This document shows, piece after piece, positions 7,589 through 13,907 of a stretch of 16,290 bases of DNA (position 1 is the stretch's first letter; every line of letters starts with the position of its first letter). Origin of the DNA: JAZBPO01 sp036351675 (GTDB taxonomy: Bacteria; Pseudomonadota; Gammaproteobacteria; Pseudomonadales; Azotimanducaceae); NCBI GenBank assembly GCA_036351675.1, contig JAZBPO010000281.1, forward strand, positions 1 through 16,290, in the 5' to 3' direction. The position numbers were made by a program, and so were the translations under genes. The notes beneath the pieces were generated by a model. It was given only the letters and a program-made list of their open reading frames with translations, did not search any database and had not been told where the DNA came from.

Positions 7589-8250
7589 AGGCGGCCGCGC
7601 TCTCCGTCGGCGACGACCTCGAGGTCTCGACGCGTCTCGATGGACCCGTCGGCGAGGCGCCGCTGCTCGTCTTCGGGCACGGCGCCGGCGCGGGTATCGA
7701 TCATCCGACCACGGTCGCCATCGCCGAGGCGCTGGCGGCGCGGGGCATCGCCGTGCTGCGCTACCAGTTCCCCTTCATGGAGAAGCAGGGCGGTTCGGGT
7801 TTCGGCCGTGATCCGCGACCGGTCGCGATGGCGACCGTCGTCGCGGCGGTCGCCCGCGGGCGGCAACTCTCCGGAGATGCCCGCGTATTCGCCGGCGGCC
7901 ACTCCTATGGTGGTCGCATGACTACGCACGCGGCCGCGGAGGGGGGGCTCGGTGAGCTCGCCGGCCTCGTGCTCCTCAGCTTCCCGCTGCACGGCGCGCG
8001 CAAGCCTGCGACGGAGCGCGCCGCGCACCTGTCGTCGGTGAAGCAGCCGATGCTCTTCGTCTCCGGCGAACGCGACGCCATGGCCGAGGCGCCGGCCTTC
8101 GAGGCCTGCGTCTCCGAACTCGAGGTTGCGGAGATCGTGCGTATCCCCGGCGCCGACCATGGCTGGAAGGCGCCGAAGCGCGTCTGGCCGGACGGGCCGA
8201 TTGCTGCCGTCGCGGATGCCGTCGTCGCGTGGGTTGGTGAACGCGCCTGA
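7585..8250 (+). CDS. Alpha/beta hydrolase, Tex30/KANL3-like (dienelactone-hydrolase type)
   Basis: About 221 residues of alpha/beta hydrolase fold. Counting from the CTG at 7585: FGHGAGAGIDHP (30-41) in the oxyanion-hole position, YQFPFME (60-66), the nucleophile elbow GGHSYGGR (104-111, Ser107), Asp164 in SGERDAM, and His192 in GADHGWK, so the Ser-Asp-His triad is complete. The GHGAGAG and YQFP motifs mark the Tex30-like group; its substrates are unknown, presumably esters or thioesters. The start is the odd point: no ATG, GTG or TTG lies in frame between a GTG at 7474, inside the synthetase gene, and the conserved fold. CTG 7585 overlaps the TGA of the synthetase and has GAGAGG about 9 nt upstream, so I propose it; starts at 7474 or 7372 would overlap the synthetase by more than 100 nt. 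Confidence 0.85.
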   Translation: MKAAALSVGDDLEVSTRLDGPVGEAPLLVFGHGAGAGIDHPTTVAIAEALAARGIAVLRYQFPFMEKQGGSGFGRDPRPVAMATVVAAVARGRQLSGDARVFAGGHSYGGRMTTHAAAEGGLGELAGLVLLSFPLHGARKPATERAAHLSSVKQPMLFVSGERDAMAEAPAFEACVSELEVAEIVRIPGADHGWKAPKRVWPDGPIAAVADAVVAWVGERA

Positions 8251-8257
8251 GGCGTGC

Positions 8258-9001
8258 TCACTCCTTCCCGAAGGCGGCCAGCCGCGCTTCCATGTCCGGC
8301 CCCCGGCCGGGGCTGTTCGCGCGCTCCCATCGCGGTCCCTCCGATCCCGGGCGGGCGAGGGCGCCGTTCACGAGCATCTTGTCCGCTCGCAGCGTGAACC
8401 AGGAGTTCTCCAGGAAGGCGGCGGCGAGCGCGCGTGCGCGTGCGTCGAGTTCCTCGTCGGGCACGCATTCGAGGGCGAGGCCGATGGCGGCGGCTTCCTC
8501 GCCGGAGACCACGCGCCCCGAGTACATGAGCTCCTTCGCGCGCTGCACGCCGACCCGGCGCGGCAGTCGCGAGCCCATGCCCCAGGTCGGCGACATGCCC
8601 CACTTGCCGTGCGTGTCGCAGAACTTCGCCGATTCTCCGGCGATGAGCAGGTCGCAGCCGAGGGCGAGCTCCAGCGAGCCGGTGTAGCAGTGCCCCCTGA
8701 TCGACCCGATGACCGGCTGCGGCAGGGCCTCGAGGGCGTCGATGGTCTCCGCCTGGAAGTGGGGCGAGGGCGCGACCTCGCCGGCCTGGATGGCCTTGAG
8801 GTCGTTGCCGGCGCTGAAGGAGCGGCCGGCGCCGGTGAGGATCACCACGCCGATCTCCTCGATCTGCGCGGCGAGTGCATCGATGTGCGCGCGCAGCTCC
8901 ACGAACAGGGACGGAGACAGGGCATTGAGCGCCTCCGGCCTGTTCAGCGTGAGGATCGCGCAGCCCTCGTGGTCGTCGCGCAGCACCAGTTCCGCCATCA
9001 T
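8258..9001 (-). CDS. Enoyl-CoA hydratase/isomerase (crotonase) family protein
   Basis: A 247-residue crotonase-fold protein acting on an acyl-CoA thioester. Seen: LTLNRPEALNAL (17-28), the first oxyanion-hole segment GAGRSFSAGNDLK (57-69), the second, RGHCYTGSLELALGCD (100-115), and DTHGKWGMSPTWG downstream. Of the two catalytic glutamates of rat hydratase (E144 and E164 as I remember), the first matches the Glu of SLELAL, but the second aligns with the His of DTHGKWG. This DTH-W-G-x-x-P-x-W-G variant is a recurrent crotonase subgroup often annotated as hydratase; true hydratase activity is doubtful. Two adjacent ATGs (9001 and 8998) follow GGAGGGA, either could start. It converges on the hydrolase gene with a 7-nt gap and diverges from the flavoenzyme gene with 62 nt between. 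Confidence 0.92.
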   Translation of the reverse strand: MMAELVLRDDHEGCAILTLNRPEALNALSPSLFVELRAHIDALAAQIEEIGVVILTGAGRSFSAGNDLKAIQAGEVAPSPHFQAETIDALEALPQPVIGSIRGHCYTGSLELALGCDLLIAGESAKFCDTHGKWGMSPTWGMGSRLPRRVGVQRAKELMYSGRVVSGEEAAAIGLALECVPDEELDARARALAAAFLENSWFTLRADKMLVNGALARPGSEGPRWERANSPGRGPDMEARLAAFGKE

Positions 9002-9018
9002 CGCTCCCTCCGCTCCGG

Positions 9019-9036
9019 GCCACCGGCACTGGTGGC
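9019..9036. promoter_or_regulatory. Inverted repeat in the divergent promoter region, possible operator
   Basis: GCCACC (9019-9024) and GGTGGC (9031-9036) are perfect inverted arms around six bases, inside the 62-nt spacer between the divergent crotonase and flavoenzyme genes. Its position fits an operator serving both promoters. No regulator gene is adjacent, so this is inference. Confidence 0.3.
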
Positions 9037-9063
9037 GGGCTCAGACTACAACGTGAGGTGGTG

Positions 9064-10200
9064 ATGGCCGAGGATCTGGGCGAGTTCGACGTGATCGTGG
9101 TCGGTGGTGGCATCGCCGGCGCGTCGGTGGCCGGCGAGCTCGCGGAGGGCGCCCGCGTGCTCGTCCTCGAGCGCGAAGCGCAGCCCGCCTACCACGCCTC
9201 CGGCCGCTCGGCGGCGATCTACATCGAGCCCTACAGCACCGATCCGATCTTCGCGCTCACCCGTGCGACGCTGCCGTTCCTGGAGGCGCCACCCGATGGC
9301 TTCTCCGATCAGGCGCTGGTCCACGATCGGGGCTATCTGCTGCTCGTCACACCCGAGCTCGACCACGAGATGGACGAATACTTCGAGCGCTGGGGTGCGC
9401 GCTGCCCGGAGATCCGGGAGATCGGCGAGGACGACGCCGTCGCCCTGCTGCCCGTGCTGCGCCGCGGCTACGCCTCGCGCTTCGCCTTCGATCCCACGGC
9501 CGTGGGCCTCGACACCAACGAGATGGTGCAGGGCTGGTTGCGCCGTGTGCGGCGCACCGGTGGCGTCTTCATGGGCGGCGCGGAGGTCACGGCGGCCAGC
9601 TTCGATGACGGCCGTTGGCGGGTCGCCTCCAGCGCCGGTGATGCGCGGGCGCCGGTGCTGGTGAACGCGGCAGGGGCCTGGGCCCGGGACTTCGGCCGCC
9701 TCGCGGGTGGCCGTGACGTGCCGCTCGTTCCGCATCGGCGTTCGGCGGTGCTGGTGGCGCCGCCCGACGGGATCGACATCAGCGCCTGGCCGGCCGTCTC
9801 GCCGGTCACCAAGCGCTTCTACTTCAAGCCCGAGGGTGGCCATCTGATGATCTCGCCGGCGGACCAGACGCCCTCCGAACCCATGGACGCCTGGCCCGAG
9901 GACATGGACCTGGCCATCGCCGTGGAACGTGCCGAGGAAGCGGCCGAGTTGAAGGTGCGGCGCTTCGAATCCTCCTGGGCCGGTCTCCGCACCTTCGTTC
10001 CCGACGAGAATCCGGTCTACGGCTGGGACCCCGAGCTCACGGGTTTCTACTGGTGCGCGGGCCAGGGTGGCGTGGGCTTCCAGACGTCCTGGGCGGGCGC
10101 GCGCTGGTGTGCGGCGGAGATCGGCGTCGGCGCGCCGCCGGCGAGCCTCGCGGCACTCGGTTTCGATGGGTCGACGGTCGCGCCGGACCGCTTTCGATGA
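9064..10200 (+). CDS. FAD-dependent D-amino acid dehydrogenase-like oxidoreductase (DauA-like, DAO family)
   Basis: A 378-residue flavoprotein of the DAO family. Seen: the dinucleotide-binding motif VVGGGIAGAS (12-21) and acidic strand end VLVLERE (32-38), YHASGRSAAIYIEPY (43-57), VNAAGAWA (200-207), HRRSAV (224-229), FYFKPEGG (252-259), WAGLRTF (305-311) and GQGGVGFQTS (333-342). The whole pattern follows Pseudomonas DauA, which oxidises D-arginine and other D-amino acids to the imino acid. With a constant offset of 4, DauA Tyr53, Arg222, Tyr249, Arg305 and Gln336 (numbers from memory) are kept as Tyr57, Arg226, Tyr253, Arg309 and Gln340, but DauA His48 is Ile52. An amino-acid-like substrate is likely, with altered side-chain or proton handling. 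ATG 9064 is chosen over GTG 9058 and 9061 because AGG lies 5 nt before it. It is followed after 41 nt by the GGT-family gene. Confidence 0.88.
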   Translation: MAEDLGEFDVIVVGGGIAGASVAGELAEGARVLVLEREAQPAYHASGRSAAIYIEPYSTDPIFALTRATLPFLEAPPDGFSDQALVHDRGYLLLVTPELDHEMDEYFERWGARCPEIREIGEDDAVALLPVLRRGYASRFAFDPTAVGLDTNEMVQGWLRRVRRTGGVFMGGAEVTAASFDDGRWRVASSAGDARAPVLVNAAGAWARDFGRLAGGRDVPLVPHRRSAVLVAPPDGIDISAWPAVSPVTKRFYFKPEGGHLMISPADQTPSEPMDAWPEDMDLAIAVERAEEAAELKVRRFESSWAGLRTFVPDENPVYGWDPELTGFYWCAGQGGVGFQTSWAGARWCAAEIGVGAPPASLAALGFDGSTVAPDRFR

Positions 10201-10241
10201 CCCGTCCTTTCACGATCTCACCCGACTCCCGGAGCGAACCC

Positions 10242-12056
10242 ATGACCATCCGCCACTGGCTCTGCTGTGCGACCGCGCTGTTCGGCGCGCTGCAGGCGCA
10301 GGCCGCCTCCTCGACGCCCTTCGGCATTCCGGACGACAACGAACGCAATCCCGCCGCAGACCTCGTCGCCGCGCCCGGCACTCGAGCCCAGGGCTGGCAC
10401 GCTCAGGGGCGCTCGGAGGTGCTCGCGCGACACGGCATCGTCGCCACGAGCGATCCGCTCGCGGCCGAGGCGGGCCTGGAGATCCTGCGCGGAGGCGGCA
10501 ACGCGATCGACGCGGCCGTGGCCGCGGCGGCCGTGCTCGACGTCACCTCGCAGAACGACACGGGCTTCGCGGGTGATCTCTTCGCGCTCGTCTGGTCGGC
10601 GAAGGATCGCAAGCTCCACGCTCTGAACTCCGCCGGCCACGCGCCGGGTGCATGGTCGCCGGCCTATTTCACGGAGCGGCTGGGCGTCGACCGCGTGCCC
10701 TACGAGGGCGTCAACGCGGCGACCGTCCCCGGCGCCGTGTCGGGCTACGACGCGCTCCTCGAGCGCTTCGGCACGCTCGGTTTCGCCCAGACCTTCGAGC
10801 GCGCCGCGCGCATCGCCGAGGAAGGCTGGGGCCTCGGCGAGCGTCGCCATCGCGATCTCGTCGGAGCGGCCGACATGCTGCGCCGCGATCCGGACTCCGC
10901 GCGCACCTTCCTGCCCGGCGGAGAGGTTCCGGCGCTCTATTCGATCATCCGCAATCCGGAGCTCGCCGACGCCATCCGCCTGCTGCAGAAGGAGGGGCGC
11001 TCGGCCTTCTACGAGGGCGCCATCGCCGATGCGATCGTGGCGAAGGTGGAGGCGGCGGGCGGCGCCATGACGCACGAGGACCTCGCGTCCTTCCGCTCCG
11101 AGTGGGTGGAGCCGATCGGGACGCGCTATCACGGCTACGACGTGTTCCAGCTGCCGCCGCCGGGGCAGGGCTTCGCGGCGCTCGAGATGCTCAACATCCT
11201 GGAGGCCTGTGCACCCGTGCACGGCGTGGACCTCACGGTCCTCGGCCCCGCGCACCCGGATCGCTGGCACTTCCTCGTGGAGGCGAAGAAGCTCGCCTAC
11301 TCGGATCTGCAGGCCTACAACGCGGATCCGGACTTCGTCGACGTGCCGGTCGCGGAACTGCTCTCGAAGGACTACGCAGCCTCCCTGTGCGAGCGCATCG
11401 ACATGGACGAGGCGGCGGAGCCGTCGATCCGAGGCGGGCTCGACGGCGGCACCATCTATCTCGCGGCGGCCGATCGCTGGGGCAACATGGTGTCCCTCGT
11501 CCACAGCATCTACGGGGTCTACGGCGGCGGCGTCACGATTCCGCCCTACGGGATGGTCCTGCACAACCGCGGCGTCGCCTTCAGTCTCGATCCGGAGCAC
11601 CCGAACGTCGTCGCACCGCGCAAGCGGCCCTTTCACACGATCATCGCCGGCTTCGTCATGCAGGGCGGCGAGCCTCTCATGGCCTTCGGCAACATGGGCG
11701 GCTCCGTGCAGCCCGAGACGCACGCACAGCACGTCGTGAACATGGTGGATCACGGCATGAACGTGCAGATGACCACCGACGCAGCCCGTTTCACGCACAG
11801 CCAGCGGCGCAACGTGCTGTCGCTCGAGGCGCCCCTCGAGGTGCTCGTCGGCGATGCGCTGCGTGCCCGTGGCCACGCCGTGCGCAGCGTCGACGGCGGG
11901 CGCGTGGGGGGCTATCAGGGGGTGCTGTTCACGCGCGATCCGTCGCTCGAGCCGCCACCCATGGATGCGCAGAGCATCGAGCGGGACCTGCCCGTGAACG
12001 GGGTCTATCGCGCCGGCTCCGACCACCGCAAGGACGGTCAGGCCGTCGGCTGGTGA
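10242..12056 (+). CDS. Gamma-glutamyltransferase family protein (exported Ntn hydrolase)
   Basis: A 604-residue GGT-family protein, normally self-cleaved into large and small subunits and acting in the periplasm. Seen: a signal peptide (1-21, ending AQA before ASS), LEILRGGGNAIDAAVA (79-94), the ATVPGAVSGY motif (160-169), GGTIYLAAADRWGNMVS (402-418) and KRPFHTIIAGF further on. Thr404 aligns with the nucleophile Thr391 of E. coli GGT, so cleavage would fall between Gly403 and Thr404. The Arg114 that binds the gamma-glutamyl carboxylate in E. coli GGT (numbers from memory), in FREMAP, is replaced by Ala in NSAGHAP, so a different amide may be hydrolysed. The ATG at 10242 (GGAG 7 nt upstream) starts the signal peptide; an ATG at 10197 overlapping the previous stop is the alternative. 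Likely cotranscribed with the flavoenzyme gene; the 3' end overlaps the convergent VOC gene by 19 nt. Confidence 0.93.
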   Translation: MTIRHWLCCATALFGALQAQAASSTPFGIPDDNERNPAADLVAAPGTRAQGWHAQGRSEVLARHGIVATSDPLAAEAGLEILRGGGNAIDAAVAAAAVLDVTSQNDTGFAGDLFALVWSAKDRKLHALNSAGHAPGAWSPAYFTERLGVDRVPYEGVNAATVPGAVSGYDALLERFGTLGFAQTFERAARIAEEGWGLGERRHRDLVGAADMLRRDPDSARTFLPGGEVPALYSIIRNPELADAIRLLQKEGRSAFYEGAIADAIVAKVEAAGGAMTHEDLASFRSEWVEPIGTRYHGYDVFQLPPPGQGFAALEMLNILEACAPVHGVDLTVLGPAHPDRWHFLVEAKKLAYSDLQAYNADPDFVDVPVAELLSKDYAASLCERIDMDEAAEPSIRGGLDGGTIYLAAADRWGNMVSLVHSIYGVYGGGVTIPPYGMVLHNRGVAFSLDPEHPNVVAPRKRPFHTIIAGFVMQGGEPLMAFGNMGGSVQPETHAQHVVNMVDHGMNVQMTTDAARFTHSQRRNVLSLEAPLEVLVGDALRARGHAVRSVDGGRVGGYQGVLFTRDPSLEPPPMDAQSIERDLPVNGVYRAGSDHRKDGQAVGW

Positions 12057-12412
12057 GGTGCGTCGCGCTCCCAGAAGACCTCGACGAGATGGCCGTCCGG
12101 GTCCGCGATGCGGAACCAGACCCGATCAGCCTCTTCCGTGAGCGGTTCCGCGAGCTCCCTGCCGGCGCGGAGCAGGCGATCATGGAGCTGCTCGACCTCG
12201 AGCACGGAACCAAGACGGAAGCCGAGATGCAGGGGCTCCGGCTGCGCCACCGGGTCCGCATCCTCGCAGAGCGCGAGGCCGAAGCCGCCGTCGTCGTTGA
12301 GGACGTGGACGTCGCCCCTGCGCCGGCCTCGACGCAGGCCGAAACAGTCGCACCAGAAGGCCGCGGCGCGGTCCAGGTCGGCGACGTGAAGGTGCAGGTG
12401 ATTCAGTCGCAT
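12038..12412 (-). CDS. VOC family protein (glyoxalase/dioxygenase fold)
   Basis: A 124-residue single-chain protein with two beta-alpha-beta-beta-beta modules of the vicinal oxygen chelate fold. Seen: LNHLHLHVADLDRAAAFW (3-20) opening the first module, and LHLGFRLGS (61-69) and DPDGHLVEVFW (104-114) in the second. His7, His62 and Glu111 sit where family members bind their metal ion, so a metal enzyme is possible: glyoxalase I, extradiol dioxygenase or a resistance protein. The sequence does not decide between them. The ATG at 12412 is chosen because GGAGAGG lies just upstream and the fold begins at once; a frame extension upstream to 12478 adds nothing family-like. It converges on the GGT-family gene with a 19-nt overlap of coding ends. 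Its neighbourhood (a GGT-family gene, ChaC 1 kb away) hints at thiol chemistry but proves none. Confidence 0.88.
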   Translation of the reverse strand: MRLNHLHLHVADLDRAAAFWCDCFGLRRGRRRGDVHVLNDDGGFGLALCEDADPVAQPEPLHLGFRLGSVLEVEQLHDRLLRAGRELAEPLTEEADRVWFRIADPDGHLVEVFWERDAPHQPTA

Positions 12413-12440
12413 GCCCCTCTCCCTGGTCTCCGGACGGGCG

Positions 12441-12470
12441 TGGACGGCGACCGGAACGCTTGCATAGGAT
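12441..12470 (+). promoter_or_regulatory. Possible promoter of the 12523 membrane protein gene
   Basis: TGGACG (12441-12446) and TAGGAT (12465-12470) with an 18-nt spacer are partial -35 and -10 matches, about 50 nt before the start. Assigned by eye. Confidence 0.3.
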
Positions 12471-12522
12471 ACGAGCATCGACGCGTCCGGCGACAGATCG
12501 GACCGAGCCCAGGGAGGAGATC

Positions 12523-13200
12523 ATGCGCAACGTCCTGAACGACGGAGCCGTGCGCGATCGCATCATCGGCATCGCCGTCGCGACGCTCGCGGCCGTCATG
12601 GTCACCGGTTCGGCGCTCGTCTGGCTCGACGCGGGTCCACTCCGGACCCTCGCCCTGCTCGCGCTGGTCGCCACCGTCGCGGGCGGAGGTGGTGCCCTGG
12701 GCATGGTCGTGCAGCAGCACCAGCTCGGGTGCGACGTGTCGCTGCGCCCGCTCGCGGTCGCGCGCTGGAGCGGTGCGCTCACCGCCGCCGTGCTCGGCCC
12801 GCTCGCCACCGGTGCGGTCGGCATCGGGGTCGTGGTCGGCCTCGGCAGCCTGCTGGTGCCTGCAGAGAGTGGCGGCAGCCTGGCTGGTGTGGGCGGCGTG
12901 TCCCTGGTCCTGCCCATGGCCCTGCTGGTGACCGGAACGGCCTCGCTGCGGACCGTCGCGGTCGCGCTGGCGCGCGATCTCGAGATACGCGAAGTGATCG
13001 CCGTCGCCGAAGGCCATGAGTGGTCTCTCGTTCCGGTCGGCCTCGCCCTCGCCTTCGCGGTGCTCGCCTGCACCGCTGGAATCGTCGGCCTGGCGCTCGG
13101 CGTGGTGCCTGCGAGCCTCGCGATCGTGATCGGCCTCGCGGCGCTGCTGCCTGCCAGTGCTGCGCTCGCCGGTCACTGGGAGCGGCTCGGCGCCTCCTGA
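12523..13200 (+). CDS. Multi-pass integral membrane protein of unknown function
   Basis: A 225-residue, very hydrophobic protein rich in Ala, Val, Leu and Gly, which I cannot assign to a family. About six hydrophobic segments are visible, at roughly residues 16-36, 42-63, 82-108, 118-140, 165-191 and 195-220, with short charged connectors such as RDLEIRE and EGHEWS between the fourth and fifth. No catalytic or binding motif stands out. The ATG at 12523 is chosen because GGGAGGAG lies 4 nt upstream; an upstream GTG/ATG extension to 12460 would add a charged tail without a ribosome-binding site. The gene lies alone between two minus-strand genes, with a possible promoter upstream. A transporter subunit or a small polytopic structural protein are both possible. 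Confidence 0.75.
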   Translation: MRNVLNDGAVRDRIIGIAVATLAAVMVTGSALVWLDAGPLRTLALLALVATVAGGGGALGMVVQQHQLGCDVSLRPLAVARWSGALTAAVLGPLATGAVGIGVVVGLGSLLVPAESGGSLAGVGGVSLVLPMALLVTGTASLRTVAVALARDLEIREVIAVAEGHEWSLVPVGLALAFAVLACTAGIVGLALGVVPASLAIVIGLAALLPASAALAGHWERLGAS

Positions 13201-13206
13201 CCCTGC

Positions 13207-13220
13207 CCCGGCGGGCCGGG
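13207..13220. terminator. Weak hairpin between convergent 12523 gene and chaC
   Basis: CCCGG (13207-13211) and CCGGG (13216-13220) form a 5-bp stem with a CGGG loop, 7 nt after the membrane protein stop, in a 73-nt convergent gap. No T run on the plus strand, so only a weak candidate. Confidence 0.2.
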
Positions 13221-13273
13221 CACTTCCCCCGAGGGCATGCTCCACCGCGCCGAGCGTCCGGCAGCGGCGTGCC

Positions 13274-13819
13274 TCAGGCCTCGAGGTTCTCGACGATCTC
13301 GGCCAGCGCGCGGACGTGCGGGTCGTGCGCCCCGAGTTCACGCAGCGCCAGATCGAGTTCGATCAGGTACTCGAGGTTGGCGCCGGAGGGGCCGCTCGCG
13401 CGGTGGATCTGTACTGCCAGCTCGGTCTCGTGCGCTTCGCCGAGCCAGGCAAAATTGCCCGGTACGGCGACGTAGACGAGCGCTTCGAGGCGTCCGGTCG
13501 GCGTCTGCAGCTGGAGCGCATGGCGTTCGTAGCCGTTCTTCTCGCGGTGATCGAGACGGGCGAGCACCGCCTCCGCGGCGTGGCCGGGTACGCGGAAGAC
13601 GACCCCGTCGCAGCGCTCGCCCGGTGCCTGCACGAGCGTGACGACCCGCCCGGGCGCATCCGGCGTACCGCGGTGATCGTGGCTGCCCTGCCAGAAGCGA
13701 CGTGCCCAGTGGTCGAGGCGCGCAGGCGTGCGTGCATCGAAGGGTACGTCGGGTTTCCAGATCAGGGAGCCGTAGCCGAACAGCCAGAAGCCGCCGTCGG
13801 CGTGGAAGGGAACGGTCAT
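13274..13819 (-). CDS. chaC: ChaC-type gamma-glutamylcyclotransferase
   Basis: A 181-residue ChaC-family protein, which in characterised members splits glutathione into 5-oxoproline and Cys-Gly in the cytoplasm. Seen: the glycine-rich substrate loop FGYGSLIWKPD (14-24), the RFWQGSHDHRGTPDAPGRVVTL segment (41-62, the part that reads W-x-G-S-x-D-H-R-G-T-P), and LDHREKNGYER (89-99), whose Glu93 is the catalytic acid/base position of the family, followed by VYVAVPGNFAW. Length and motif order are typical. The ATG at 13819 is used because it gives the normal N-terminus; its Shine-Dalgarno is poor, and a GTG about 20 codons upstream is an alternative. It is divergent from the GH36 gene with 88 nt between. 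Confidence 0.92.
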   Translation of the reverse strand: MTVPFHADGGFWLFGYGSLIWKPDVPFDARTPARLDHWARRFWQGSHDHRGTPDAPGRVVTLVQAPGERCDGVVFRVPGHAAEAVLARLDHREKNGYERHALQLQTPTGRLEALVYVAVPGNFAWLGEAHETELAVQIHRASGPSGANLEYLIELDLALRELGAHDPHVRALAEIVENLEA

Positions 13820-13907
13820 CGCGCCGGTCTCGACGTCCGGGGTCGTGGCGTGGCGCGGGAAAACGTAGCACACGCCTCTGGCATGATCGCGCCCGGGAGG
13901 TGAGGCG

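Noticed and set aside
10218..12026. A 602-codon minus-strand frame opposite the GGT-family gene
   Set aside because: Arg/His/Asp-rich shadow without motifs; the plus-strand gene has signal peptide, nucleophile and ribosome-binding site.
10652..12538. A 628-codon plus-strand frame overlapping the GGT-family gene in another frame
   Set aside because: Extremely Arg-rich, shadow type, spans the ends of two real genes.
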